NCBI GenBank assembly: GCA_023457715.1
Contig: JAEWKR010000034.1
Coordinates: 1 to 35,332 of the forward strand
Origin: Verrucomicrobiota bacterium
GTDB lineage: Bacteria; Verrucomicrobiota; Verrucomicrobiia; Opitutales; Opitutaceae
Reading direction: 5' to 3'
DNA length: 35,332 nucleotides
The notes under the pieces were generated by a model, which did no database searches, was not told where the DNA came from, and saw nothing but the letters and a program-made list of their open reading frames with translations. A program made the position numbers and the translations under genes. Numbering within the stretch: position 1 is the stretch's first letter; every line of letters starts with the position of its first letter. Positions 19,301 through 26,183 of this stretch are shown here, piece by piece.

Positions 19301-20084
19301 CGGTTCCAACGCCGCCCACGCGATGCGGCAGAATGGCGGCACGGTGAAAATCACCGTCGAGCCCGCGGAGCCGAGCGCCGACCTCGCCCTCACCGTGGGC
19401 GCCCCGGCAAGCCAGGGCTACCTGCGGCTGTCGGTGTGCGACACGGGCCATGGCATGGACGAATCGACCCGCCGCCGGATCTTCGATCCTTTCTTCACCA
19501 CCAAGAAGACCCGGGAAGGCACCGGTCTCGGCCTCGCGGTGGTCCACGGCATCGTGCGTTCCCATCGCGGCGTGATCGACGTCGAGAGCACCCCGGGCAA
19601 GGGATCCAACTTCCACGTCTACTTCCCCGTGGTGGCCACCGACAGCCACGAGAACACCTTCGAGCCGGGCAGCGCCCCGCGCGGCGAGGGCGAATTCGTC
19701 TGCGTGGTCGACGACGAGGAGGTCGTCGGAAGCTGCACGAAGCTCGTGCTGGAAACCCAGGGCTATCGCTCCCTGATCTTCTCATCCGCCGAGCAGTGCC
19801 TCGAACATCTCCAGGAGAACCCCGAGATCTGTTCGGTGCTGGTGACGGACCAGACGATGCCCGGCATGCAGGGCACTGAACTCGCGGTCACGATGCGCCG
19901 GCTCCGCCCGGGTCTCCCGGTCGTGATCATGTCAGGGTATTTCTCGAAGATCTCACCGCAGGCGCTCGATCAACTGGGCACGGTCGAGCTGCTCGCGAAA
20001 CCGTTTACGACCGACGAACTCGCCCACGCCGTCTACCGTGCGCTGCACCCGCAGACTCCGGTGGAGGCTTCCGCCCGGGGATGA
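16392..20084 (+). CDS. Membrane PAS hybrid histidine kinase with C-terminal receiver
   Basis: 1230 residues. Residues about 18-280 hold about eight hydrophobic helices of a type I do not recognise as a named sensor family. A coiled coil at about 283-325 leads to four PAS/PAC units near 325-450, 455-580, 585-710 and 715-835; the second and third have the PAS_3 look (WDWDIQTG; RWRWIL-type ends). HisKA carries His860 in AHDFNN. HATPase shows NLGSNAAHAM, DTGHGMD, FDPFFTTKK and GTGLGLAVV. The receiver keeps VVDDEE, acceptor Asp1153 (VTDQTMPGMQG) and the lysine of AKPF. It probably integrates a membrane signal with several cytoplasmic cues. The ATG at 16392 is chosen because the first helix follows closely. 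The next gene starts 39 bases after its stop. Confidence 0.93.
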   Translation: MSMTSLPLDDKLRRIGAGAGLVAAGLGFTVLAAWAGLLGGAGLRWVAVGGMHAGSAAGLGLLGLSIWFHGVNARSAVASVSVFGGLALGALVLFDDVFAPTQSLHRWFAVERGAGAPYDATHAGLLLLVAGVAILATRQNRARHAWAVSAWLANTVIAIAAACLLGLAVERPDATTPLVQIGADLAAGSLALGVGTVLLRPEDKHVRLLFARNAAGILARRLFLGVAMLPLLFGGAFTWMTHHGHLDPADGVLLFIGVTIFCGFLVGLFSLETAAGMSEGREEAEQARLLLTARLQEQALQLQETVSQRTRELRDANASLRATAESNALLALVAQNTTSGVVITNGEGEVEWVNAAFSRITGYDLSEVKGRKPGHLLQGRDTDPVTIDRLRLAVRHGQACHVDVLNYTKQGRPFWHTVDIQPVRERTGRVVNFVANLTDITSQHESTKQLQVLNERLQLALRSSRYGVWEHDIVLGRHDWDDRVLEIYGLARASFDPGADPWRLTCHPEDYPTLERQTRQVLDGGDSDFAVQFRIVRPDGGIRHIETHGHAQRGADGRAVRLVGLTRDITESKHLEQALELAEQRWQLAIEGTNDSVWDWDIQTGHVYHDERWGRLLGYNPGELDHTIDAWRELAHPEDLPHNEAALHEHFAQRTPFYRHELRMRAKDGTWRWILDRGKVVQRAADGRALRMVGTHSNVTERRELEERLRKTEQLASEVSRIALIGGWEIDLITSRVTWSEGARRIYEVDDDYQPTLDGIWDYFPGDALQTVQSALRQSTPARPSFDVEVPLVTAKGRSIWVRILGHGEFVNGRGRSVRGAIQDVTARHDSEEARRELEAQLFQAQKMETLGTLAGGIAHDFNNLLTGIIGYHELAADSIPSDHAAREWLAEARNASLRARELVEQILTFGRQSSSAEHVPVDLANIVEEARRFLRATLPANIGIEVTCAPQSCVIQGDATQIHQVILNLGSNAAHAMRQNGGTVKITVEPAEPSADLALTVGAPASQGYLRLSVCDTGHGMDESTRRRIFDPFFTTKKTREGTGLGLAVVHGIVRSHRGVIDVESTPGKGSNFHVYFPVVATDSHENTFEPGSAPRGEGEFVCVVDDEEVVGSCTKLVLETQGYRSLIFSSAEQCLEHLQENPEICSVLVTDQTMPGMQGTELAVTMRRLRPGLPVVIMSGYFSKISPQALDQLGTVELLAKPFTTDELAHAVYRALHPQTPVEASARG

Positions 20085-20099
20085 TGGGGGAACCCAAGC

Positions 20100-20127
20100 C
20101 CATGGCGGCGGACGGTAACCGCCATGG
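20100..20127 (+). promoter_or_regulatory. Hairpin that would cover the start codon of the LigD polymerase gene
   Basis: CCATGGCGG (20100-20108) and CCGCCATGG (20119-20127) form a perfect 9-bp stem around a 10-base loop. The start codon at 20124-20126 lies in the 3' arm. No other in-frame start lies between the upstream kinase stop and this ATG. If formed in the mRNA, the stem would hinder initiation. A role in control is inference. Confidence 0.45.
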
Positions 20128-21032
20128 CACGGCAGACGACAGAGCTGGAGATCGAAGGACACACCCTCACCGTTTCGAATCTCGACAAGGTGCTTTACCC
20201 CGAAGCGGGTTTCACCAAGGGCGACGTCATCCGTTACCTCATCGACCTCAGTCCGGTGCTGCTGCCGCACCTGAAGGACCGCCCGATCACGATGAAGCGG
20301 TATCCGGAAGGCGTCGGCAGCTTCTTCTTTTACGAGAAGAACTGCCCGCGGCACCGGCCTGACTGGGTCAATACCGCCGACGTGATGTCCGAACGCCGCG
20401 GCGCGACGATGCAGTTCTGCGTCGTCAACAATCTCGCGAGCCTGGTGTGGATGGGCAATCTCGCCGACCTCGAGCTGCACACATCGCTTGCCCGGGCCCC
20501 GAAGGTGGAACGGCCCAACCACATGGTCTACGACCTCGACCCCGGCGAAGGCACGAACGTGCTGCAATGCTGCCAGGTGGCACTTTGGTTGAAGGACAAA
20601 CTGGAAGACCTGGGGCTCAAGTCGTTCCCCAAGACGTCGGGCTCCAAGGGCATTCAGTTGTACGTGCCGCTGAATACGCCGTGCACCTTTGAGCAGACGA
20701 AAACCCTCGCGCGGCAGATCGGAGATGCTCTCGTAACCGAGCACCCGGACGCCGTTGTCACCAACATGCTGAAAAAGCTTCGCGTCGGGAAGGTGCTGAT
20801 CGATTGGAGCCAGAACGACGAACACAAGACGACCGTGAGCGTGTACTCGCTCCGCGCCACGCCCAAGCCGCAGGTTTCCACCCCGCTGAAGTGGACTGAG
20901 CTAGAACGCCTCTGGAAACGCGGAGACCCCGACGCCTTTCGCTTCTCCCCCGACGACGTGCGGGCCCGCGTCAAGAAACATGGCGACCTCTTCGAGCCCC
21001 TGCTCACCCTGAAGCAGAAGCTGCCGAAGTGA
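20124..21032 (+). CDS. LigD-type polymerase domain protein (stand-alone)
   Basis: 302 residues, matching the polymerase domain of bacterial LigD, an archaeo-eukaryotic primase superfamily enzyme that adds nucleotides, preferably ribonucleotides, at broken DNA ends. Visible motifs: TVSNLDKVLYPEAGFTKGDV at the N terminus, PITMKRYPEG, the metal-binding pair in DLDPGEG, and SGSKGIQLYVPL. In the last motif the LigD sequences I know have His (SGxKGLH); here it is Gln. The ligase and phosphoesterase domains are coded separately at 21899-23650 on the other strand. The gene lies 39 bases after the hybrid kinase on the same strand, and its end merges with a heptad array. No Ku gene is near. It could instead be one of the free-standing LigD-like polymerases known in mycobacteria. 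Confidence 0.9.
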   Translation: MARQTTELEIEGHTLTVSNLDKVLYPEAGFTKGDVIRYLIDLSPVLLPHLKDRPITMKRYPEGVGSFFFYEKNCPRHRPDWVNTADVMSERRGATMQFCVVNNLASLVWMGNLADLELHTSLARAPKVERPNHMVYDLDPGEGTNVLQCCQVALWLKDKLEDLGLKSFPKTSGSKGIQLYVPLNTPCTFEQTKTLARQIGDALVTEHPDAVVTNMLKKLRVGKVLIDWSQNDEHKTTVSVYSLRATPKPQVSTPLKWTELERLWKRGDPDAFRFSPDDVRARVKKHGDLFEPLLTLKQKLPK

Positions 21033-21033
21033 G

Positions 21034-21195
21034 GAGCGGTAGGCTGTAGGCTGTAGGCTGTAGGCTGTAGGCTGTAGGCTGTAGGCGATAGGCGATAGGC
21101 TGTAGGCGATAGGCGATAGGCTGTAGGCGGCCTACTGCGCCCTCTTGCGGCGACTTCCTCCGGGTTTATCGCCTACAGCCTAAAGCTTACCGCTC
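21034..21195. repeat. 7-bp TAGGCTG/TAGGCGA array closed by inverted arms
   Basis: About twelve units of TAGGCTG or TAGGCGA run from 21040 to about 21130. The array opens with GAGCGGTA (21034-21041), directly after a plus-strand stop codon, and closes with TACCGCTC (21188-21195), which overlaps the minus-strand stop codon at 21194-21196. Between them the right arm has GCCTACAGCC and GCCTAAAGC, complementary to the units. The whole convergent gap can therefore fold into a long imperfect hairpin serving both genes. Bases about 21131-21165 form the unrelated loop. Confidence 0.8.
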
Positions 21196-21661
21196 ATTTC
21201 CTTGGCGGCGGGAACTGCGTCTCGATCACCTTCAGGGCCTGGCGATGCAGACCGGTTGAACTCCAGCAGAGATCCGGTTTCACGCGGCAGTCGATGCCAG
21301 CATCGAAGAGCGAGAACATCACGCCCAGCACACACGCATCCGTTTCGATGCCGCACACCGTGGCGCGCTTGACGCCAAGGCGCTTCAGCCGGCCAAGATG
21401 GGCGGCGGTCAGCCCGTAGCCCTGTTTGGTGAACACGAGGTCGTCCTCGTCCGGCTCGATCAGCAGCGCGGTGTCCGGATGTCCCGGAGGGCAGACATGC
21501 ATGTCCATCCGTTTCCGAAAGAGCGATCCTTGCGGATTCACGAACCGCGTAAACACGCGCAACCGAAAACGACGTGAGTAACGCCGAACGGCCTCCACCA
21601 GCTTCGGCGGCACCGGAAACGCGTGCTGGAGGTCAACGATGATGAGAGGTTCAAGCGGCAT
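21194..21661 (-). CDS. Cysteine hydrolase, isochorismatase-like
   Basis: 155 residues, somewhat shorter than the usual 180-210 for this family. The catalytic triad is visible: Asp10 (IIVDLQHAF), Lys79 (VFTKQGYG) and Cys110 (GIETDACVLG), with the oxyanion-type motif ahead of the cysteine. Family members hydrolyse amides, nicotinamide or isochorismate-type vinyl ethers; the substrate here is unknown. It is cytoplasmic. The gene sits between the two LigD-type genes and is flanked on both sides by heptad arrays. A nicotinamidase role that recycles NAD by-products would suit a ligase neighbour, but the ligase here is the ATP type and I see no support beyond proximity. Confidence 0.85.
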   Translation of the reverse strand: MPLEPLIIVDLQHAFPVPPKLVEAVRRYSRRFRLRVFTRFVNPQGSLFRKRMDMHVCPPGHPDTALLIEPDEDDLVFTKQGYGLTAAHLGRLKRLGVKRATVCGIETDACVLGVMFSLFDAGIDCRVKPDLCWSSTGLHRQALKVIETQFPPPRK

Positions 21662-21664
21662 GGA

Positions 21665-21810
21665 AGGCTTTAGGCGATAGGCTTTAGGCGATAGGCTTTA
21701 GGCGATAGGCTCTAGGCTGTAGGCTATAGGCTGTTGGCTATAGGCTGTTGGATGTTGGATGTTGGATGTTGGATGTTGGATGTTGGATGTTGGATGTTGG
21801 ATGTTGAATA
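21665..21810. repeat. Compound 7-bp arrays: TAGGCGA/TAGGCTT then TTGGATG
   Basis: Alternating TAGGCGA and TAGGCTT-like units run from about 21668 to 21740. They grade through TAGGCTGT and TTGGCTA into about nine copies of TTGGATG up to about 21807. The array lies in the gap between the ligase gene (minus, stop at 21899) and the cysteine hydrolase gene (minus, start at 21661), so it occupies the leader of the latter. The change of unit within one array suggests stepwise mutation and re-amplification. Confidence 0.8.
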
Positions 21811-21829
21811 AACGTCCAAACTCTGAAGT

Positions 21830-21890
<61 letters not shown>

Positions 21891-21898
21891 CCACGCGC

Positions 21899-23650
21899 TC
21901 ATCCTTCCCGCACCACCTCCGACGGCCGTTTGTCCTTCCGCAGCCCAAGAAACACCGGATGGCGCAACGATCCATCGCTGGTCCATTCCGTAAACCGAAT
22001 CTGAGCGACGAGTTCCGGTTTCACCCAGGTGACTTCACGCATCTGTCCCGCCGTCATGCCCCCGCCAAAACGCGATCGCCGTGGCGTGGGCAGATCGCCG
22101 AAGGGACAGGAAGCGGTCTTCCGCGCCATGAACTCGCGATGCAGTGAGGCGAGCAGCGCATGGTTGAAGCCCGTCCCGACCTTGCCGGCGTAGCGCAGCA
22201 CTCCGCCGTCGTAGTAGCCAACGAGGAGGGCGCCAAAGTACGCGCGGCTGTTCTTTGGCGGAGTGAACCCGCCAATGACAAATTCCTGTTCGCCCAGCAC
22301 CTTGCATTTCAACCAGGTGCCGGAACGACGGTCCGGCTCGTACAGGGAGCCGGCCCGTTTGGCGATGATCCCTTCCAGTTCGTTCTCCCGCGCCTGTTGG
22401 AGCAGCCGCTCGGGGGTTACGTCGAACACCGGCGATGGACGCAGCACGCCGTTCCCCTTGCCGAGCAGGATCTCGAGGGTGAGCTGCCGCTCCTCGATCG
22501 GCGAGTCGAGGAGCGAGCGCCCGTCGTGGTGGAGCAGATCGAACGCGTAGTAGACGACGGCGGCGCTGCCCTTCCCGCCATTTTGCAGCAATTGAAATCG
22601 AGAACGTCCTTTTGCATCCAGCGCGACAATCTCCCCGTCGACGACGGCGTTGCGACAGGGCAGCGCACGCAGGGCGTCGACAAGGTCGGGAAAATCCGCC
22701 CCCAGCGGTTTGTGATTGCGCGACCAAAGCTCCACCTCGCCGTCGTTCAGCACGGCCAGCGCGCGGTAACCGTCCCATTTGATCTCGAGCCGCCAGTCCC
22801 CCTTCGGCACCTCCTCCACGTTCAACGCCTTCATCACCGGAACGAACTTCGCCCGGTCCAGCGAGGAAGCGCTGGCCTGGACCGCGGGCGGCCCGCCCGC
22901 CTTCCGACCCTGGACCGCGGGCGGCCCGCCCGCCTTCCGACCTGGGAGCGCAGGCGTCGCGCGTGCGTTGGCCTTCCCCGGCGGCTTCGTCCGCGCCCGC
23001 CGTCTTGCCGCCGCCGCCGGCTCACCGCTCGCGATCTGTTCCAGTGACCGTCCGCTCAACACCGACAAATCCCGTCCCTCGCCCTCGACCGCGGCCCGAT
23101 GTTCGGGCGACTTGTTCTTGATCAGCAGCCAGTTGGTCTTCGCGTCGCCATGGCGTTTCGGCATGCGCACCAGCGTCCATTCGCCCACCGATTTCTCCCC
23201 GGCGAGGGCGAGGTGCATCTTGCCCTCGCGATACGCGACCTCGGCCTCGACCCCGGAAACGGTGTAATGGCCGCGGTCCCACAGCATCACGGTGCCGGCG
23301 CCGTAATTGCCGGCAGGGATGATGCCCTCGAACGACCCGTACTCGAGCGGATGATCCTCCACCTCGACCGCCAGGCTGCGGTCCCCCGGTTTGGTCGGCA
23401 GTCCCTTGGGGACAGCCCAGGAGCGGAGGACCCCCTCCATTTCCAGCCGGAAATCGTAATGCAGCCGGGTCGCGTCGTGCTTCTGGATCACGAAACGCCG
23501 GACCGAGCCCGTCCTGGGCGCCGAGCTCGCTCCGGCCGGCTCGCCACTGCTCTCCAGATTGCGCTTGGCGTTATACCGTGCCAGCGCCCGCGTTGTCCGC
23601 GTGCGGGTACTTCCGGGAGCCTTGGCAGGTCGCCGCGTCCGAGTAGGCAT
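21899..23650 (-). CDS. LigD-type ATP-dependent DNA ligase with 3'-phosphoesterase domain
   Basis: 583 residues. The N-terminal phosphoesterase domain (about 50-185) trims 3' ends. Its residues His58, His64, Asp66, Arg68, His100 and Tyr104 match the P. aeruginosa LigD set His42, His48, Asp50, Arg52, His84 and Tyr88 with a constant offset of 16. A basic, low-complexity linker (about 205-262) includes an exact 11-residue repeat. The ligase domain starts near 268, with lysine nucleophile Lys291 in EIKWDGYRAL, then DGEIVALD, FDLL and EGIIAKR motifs and an OB-fold ending. It seals breaks in ATP-dependent non-homologous end joining. The polymerase domain is missing and is coded by the gene at 20124-21032, so LigD is split. 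The basic N terminus may bind DNA. Confidence 0.93.
   Translation of the reverse strand: MPTRTRRPAKAPGSTRTRTTRALARYNAKRNLESSGEPAGASSAPRTGSVRRFVIQKHDATRLHYDFRLEMEGVLRSWAVPKGLPTKPGDRSLAVEVEDHPLEYGSFEGIIPAGNYGAGTVMLWDRGHYTVSGVEAEVAYREGKMHLALAGEKSVGEWTLVRMPKRHGDAKTNWLLIKNKSPEHRAAVEGEGRDLSVLSGRSLEQIASGEPAAAARRRARTKPPGKANARATPALPGRKAGGPPAVQGRKAGGPPAVQASASSLDRAKFVPVMKALNVEEVPKGDWRLEIKWDGYRALAVLNDGEVELWSRNHKPLGADFPDLVDALRALPCRNAVVDGEIVALDAKGRSRFQLLQNGGKGSAAVVYYAFDLLHHDGRSLLDSPIEERQLTLEILLGKGNGVLRPSPVFDVTPERLLQQARENELEGIIAKRAGSLYEPDRRSGTWLKCKVLGEQEFVIGGFTPPKNSRAYFGALLVGYYDGGVLRYAGKVGTGFNHALLASLHREFMARKTASCPFGDLPTPRRSRFGGGMTAGQMREVTWVKPELVAQIRFTEWTSDGSLRHPVFLGLRKDKRPSEVVREG
22876..22941 (-). repeat. 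Exact 33-bp duplication inside the ligase linker
   Basis: Two identical 33-bp units (22876-22908 and 22909-22941) encode GRKAGGPPAVQ twice in frame, with a decayed third copy beside them. The core GCGGGCGGCCCGCCCGC is a near-perfect palindrome, so the unit looks like an intergenic-type REP element captured in a permissive protein linker. Confidence 0.8.
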
Positions 23651-23716
23651 CCCGCCATAGAGTCCCGTGGCGCAGCCCGGTTCCGGGGCCGTGGGGGAGG
23701 CGCCCGGTTGCCCTGA

Positions 23717-24184
23717 TCAGCCTTGGCCCGGACGGCTGAGCTGTCGGAAGGCTTCGTAGGTGGCCACCCCCGCTGCCGTGCTGAGGTTCAGCGAGCGAAG
23801 GGTGGAGTTCGCGTGCGGGATCGTGACCCGGGTCGCATCCAATTCGTCGTGCAGCCAGGCGGGCGCACCCGAACTTTCATTGCCGAACACCAATCCGTCC
23901 CCATCCGCAAAGGCCACGTCCCAGAAGGTCCGTTCCGCCTTGGTGGTGAACAGCCACAGCCGCCGGGGCGCCGCGTCACTGGCCTTGAACGCCTCCCAGT
24001 TCGCGTGCTCGTGCACGTCCAGCGCCTGCCAGTAGTCCATCCCTGCGCGGCGCAGGTTGCGGTCGTTGATCACGAAGCCCAGTGGGTGGATCAGGTGCAG
24101 TCGCGAACGGGTCAGGGCGCACATCCGGCCCACATTGCCGGTATTGGGCGCGATCTCGGGCTGGAAGAGGACAACGTGCAGCAT
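23717..24184 (-). CDS. trmL: tRNA (cytidine/uridine-34 2'-O)-methyltransferase
   Basis: 155 residues, the standard length of a single-domain SPOUT enzyme. TrmL methylates the wobble ribose of tRNA-Leu using S-adenosylmethionine and works as a homodimer. Motifs: LFQPEIAPNTGNVGRMCA at the N terminus, HPLGF, and the knot motifs FGNESSGAP and RSLNLSTAAGVATYEA. The family more often has a FGxExxGLP form in the first knot motif; here it is Ala-Pro. It starts with ATG at 24184 and is divergent from the small response regulator, 108 bases away. Confidence 0.95.
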   Translation of the reverse strand: MLHVVLFQPEIAPNTGNVGRMCALTRSRLHLIHPLGFVINDRNLRRAGMDYWQALDVHEHANWEAFKASDAAPRRLWLFTTKAERTFWDVAFADGDGLVFGNESSGAPAWLHDELDATRVTIPHANSTLRSLNLSTAAGVATYEAFRQLSRPGQG

Positions 24185-24292
24185 TTCGACAGCGTGGCTT
24201 TACCCTCATTTATTAATCAAGCCGCACGTCGTCATTGCAATCCGAGCGCGATTCGCCAGCGTCCAGCGCTGCACCCCACCCTTTGCCGGTTC

Positions 24293-24724
24293 GTGAACCC
24301 TGAGGCACCACACCCCATCGTTCTCGTGGACGATGAGAAATCGTACACAGACATGCTCGCCCTCGCGATCGAGGCCAGCCTGCAGCGTCCCGTTTTGGCC
24401 TTCTCGCGACCGCTCGACGCCTTGAGTGCGTTGCCGACCCTGCAGCCACCGCTCATTGTCACGGACTATTTCATGCCGCAGATCAACGGGCTGGAGTTCA
24501 TCCGTCTGGCGGCGGCCATGCTGCCCCGCACCCCGTTCATCCTCATCAGTGGCCACAACCTCAGCGGCTTCGCCCTCGAAATCGCGCGGCTGGGGGTCGT
24601 CAAGAGCGTGCTCGCCAAACCGTTCACCGGCCGCGTCCTGGTCGACGAGATCCTTCGCATCTGGCCCGACCACGCCCCCCGCCCCGGCAGCCCCCTTCCC
24701 ACGGCGGCCAGCCCGGGTCGGTGA
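24293..24724 (+). CDS. Single-domain response regulator
   Basis: 143 residues from a GTG at 24293; the open frame continues far upstream, but that part is antisense to trmL. The receiver fold is complete: Asp13/Asp14 (VLVDDEKS), acceptor Asp58 (VTDYFMPQINGLEF), Ser at LISG and Lys109 (AKPFTG). No output domain follows, only a Pro-rich tail. Such proteins act as phosphate shuttles or CheY-like effectors, so it is a candidate receiver partner for the hybrid kinases in the window. The start is uncertain because no ribosome-binding site is visible. Confidence 0.8.
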   Translation: MNPEAPHPIVLVDDEKSYTDMLALAIEASLQRPVLAFSRPLDALSALPTLQPPLIVTDYFMPQINGLEFIRLAAAMLPRTPFILISGHNLSGFALEIARLGVVKSVLAKPFTGRVLVDEILRIWPDHAPRPGSPLPTAASPGR

Positions 24725-24767
24725 TCCGCCCGGCGGACCATGGCGTGGGGACGACCGGGGAGCCGGC

Positions 24768-25247
24768 TTAACCCCGGTGCCGCGCCTTCATCGCCTGCTC
24801 CACCTCGCGCAGTTGGACCCGTTTCTTGATGTCCTCCCGGCGGTCGAACTGCTTCTTGCCCGTGCACAGCCCCATCTCGACCTTCACCAGCGCTTCCTTG
24901 AAATACATCCGCAACGGGATGAAGGCCCGTCCGCCGGTATCGAGCGCCCGCTTGATCTTGTCCAGGTCCCGGCGATGCAGCAGCAGCTTCCGGATCCGCT
25001 TGGCATCGTGATTGTGGATATTGCCGAAGGCGTACTGCTCGATGTGCGCGCTGTGCAGCCACGCCTCGCCCTTCTCGATCTTGCCAAACGCGTCACTGAT
25101 CTGGGCCTTGCCCCCCCGGATCGCCTTGACCTCCGTGCCGCGCAGCTGGATGCCCGCTTCGAAACGTTCGTCGATGAAGTAATCACGACCCGCCTTGGCA
25201 TTGCGGATCTCGGTGTAACGCTTCGCTTCCTTTTTGGCGGCGCACAT
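24768..25247 (-). CDS. smpB: SsrA-binding protein SmpB
   Basis: 159 residues. SmpB binds tmRNA and delivers it to stalled ribosomes for trans-translation. Recognised features are RDYFIDERFEAGIQLRGTEVK near the N terminus, the core with HNHDAKRIRKLLLH, PLRMYFKEALVKVEMGL, and a basic C-terminal tail after GKKQFDRREDIKKR. The tail in SmpB folds into a helix in the ribosomal mRNA channel. It follows rpoZ on the same strand with a 79-base gap and probably shares its transcript. No tmRNA gene is visible in the window. Confidence 0.97.
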   Translation of the reverse strand: MCAAKKEAKRYTEIRNAKAGRDYFIDERFEAGIQLRGTEVKAIRGGKAQISDAFGKIEKGEAWLHSAHIEQYAFGNIHNHDAKRIRKLLLHRRDLDKIKRALDTGGRAFIPLRMYFKEALVKVEMGLCTGKKQFDRREDIKKRVQLREVEQAMKARHRG

Positions 25248-25326
25248 GGGGACAGGGCGAAATCACTACATGAAAAAGGCGGCGCCGACAATGCGGTGCC
25301 GCCCTAATTCGTCGAAGGTGACCGCG

Positions 25327-25527
25327 TCAGCTGGCGGCCAGCTCGAAGCTGATCTTGCCTTCGATGATCTCGCGCAGGGCGATGTCCTCGGGCGACAGCT
25401 TCTCCAGCGACTCGACGAGCGGACGATTACCGCGCTTCAGTTGCTTGACGCGGCGGGACACCACGTTGATCAGCACGTTCGGGTCGGTGATCGATTTGGA
25501 GGCTTCTTTGATGTAATCGTCGCGCAT
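25327..25527 (-). CDS. rpoZ: RNA polymerase omega subunit
   Basis: 66 residues from the ATG at 25527 (MRDDYIKEASKS). A longer frame exists upstream to 25764 but reads into the divergent cutA gene and is not needed. The family signature IALREIIEGKI is present at about 49-59, with RRVKQL and the PLV segment before it. Omega helps assemble and stabilise the beta' subunit. It is divergent from cutA (127 bases) and precedes smpB. Confidence 0.88.
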   Translation of the reverse strand: MRDDYIKEASKSITDPNVLINVVSRRVKQLKRGNRPLVESLEKLSPEDIALREIIEGKISFELAAS

Positions 25528-25654
25528 GGCTTGGGAAAGTGCTTGGTAAAAACCGGCTAGAGGAAACACCACCTCCAGCGGCGTCAAGCTGAGAGTGTCG
25601 ACATTGGGCTCACTGCACTTTTGAATTCCCGCGCATCCTCCCCTTCTTCCCTTC

Positions 25655-25975
25655 ATGCTCCTTGCCTGGACCACTGTCTCCTCCCCGGCCGACGCCGAAC
25701 GTCTTGCGACGGCGGTCGTGGAACAAAACCTTGCGGTTTGCGTGCAGGTCGAAGGCCCCGTCACCTCCCATTACCGGTGGGAAGGCAAAGGGCAGCGTGA
25801 ACCTGAGTATCGCTTGTGTTTCAAGCTGTTGTGGGACCAGAGGGAGCGGCTGGAGGCCTTCGTCCACGAGCATCATCCCTACACCGTGCCCGAGTGGGTG
25901 GTGGTGGTGGCGGAACACGTCGGAGAAAAGTACTTGTCTTGGGCGCGAACGAACTCTAGCACTCCGCCCCTTTAA
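25655..25975 (+). CDS. cutA: CutA-like divalent cation tolerance protein
   Basis: 106 residues, the normal CutA size. It forms a trimer with a ferredoxin-like fold. Motifs: AWTTVSSPADAERLATAVVE, LAVCVQVEGPVTSHYRWEGK, EYRLCFKLL and the HHPYTVPEWVVV end. The role in copper tolerance is historical and the true function is uncertain. It ends 27 bases before the small basic protein gene, and the two may be co-transcribed up to the terminator at 26184. Confidence 0.93.
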   Translation: MLLAWTTVSSPADAERLATAVVEQNLAVCVQVEGPVTSHYRWEGKGQREPEYRLCFKLLWDQRERLEAFVHEHHPYTVPEWVVVVAEHVGEKYLSWARTNSSTPPL

Positions 25976-26002
25976 CAGGTTCCAACCTCCCCTTTAATCG
26001 TC

Positions 26003-26158
26003 ATGTCACAGCACAAAAGTCTCCAAGGCGTCTCCGGCCTCGTCGTTAAACGCAACGTCCTCAAGCGGTTCGAACGCCTGGACCTGCTCAAGAAGCGCGG
26101 GCAGTGGAAACAGGGCGACCGCGTGACGGGTCTCCGCAAGACCAAGCCGGACGTCTGA
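26003..26158 (+). CDS. Small basic protein of the Verrucomicrobia/Chlamydiae type
   Basis: 51 residues beginning MSQHKSLQGVSGLVVKRNVL and ending TKPDV, rich in Lys and Arg (about 14 of 51). It matches, from memory, the family described as a Chlamydia/Verrucomicrobia small basic protein (TIGR04137). Function is unknown; the charge and size suggest binding to RNA or the ribosome. It has no ribosome-binding site, follows cutA by 27 bases, and is followed at 26 bases by a strong terminator, which supports it as the last gene of a real transcript. Confidence 0.88.
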   Translation: MSQHKSLQGVSGLVVKRNVLKRFERLDLLKKRGQWKQGDRVTGLRKTKPDV

Positions 26159-26183
26159 TCGTCCGATCGTTCCTTTTTCGAAG

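Noticed and set aside
17199..19649. Minus-strand frame of 816 codons
   Set aside because: Antisense to the four-PAS kinase; no domain seen.
21034..21195. Possible CRISPR array
   Set aside because: Units are 7 bp with no spacers and no cas genes nearby.
24725..24767. Terminator between the response regulator and smpB
   Set aside because: Only a weak, imperfect CCGG-type stem and no T run.
25527..25655. Promoter for rpoZ with TTGACG box
   Set aside because: A TTGACG is present on the minus strand, but no acceptable -10 box stands at the right spacing.
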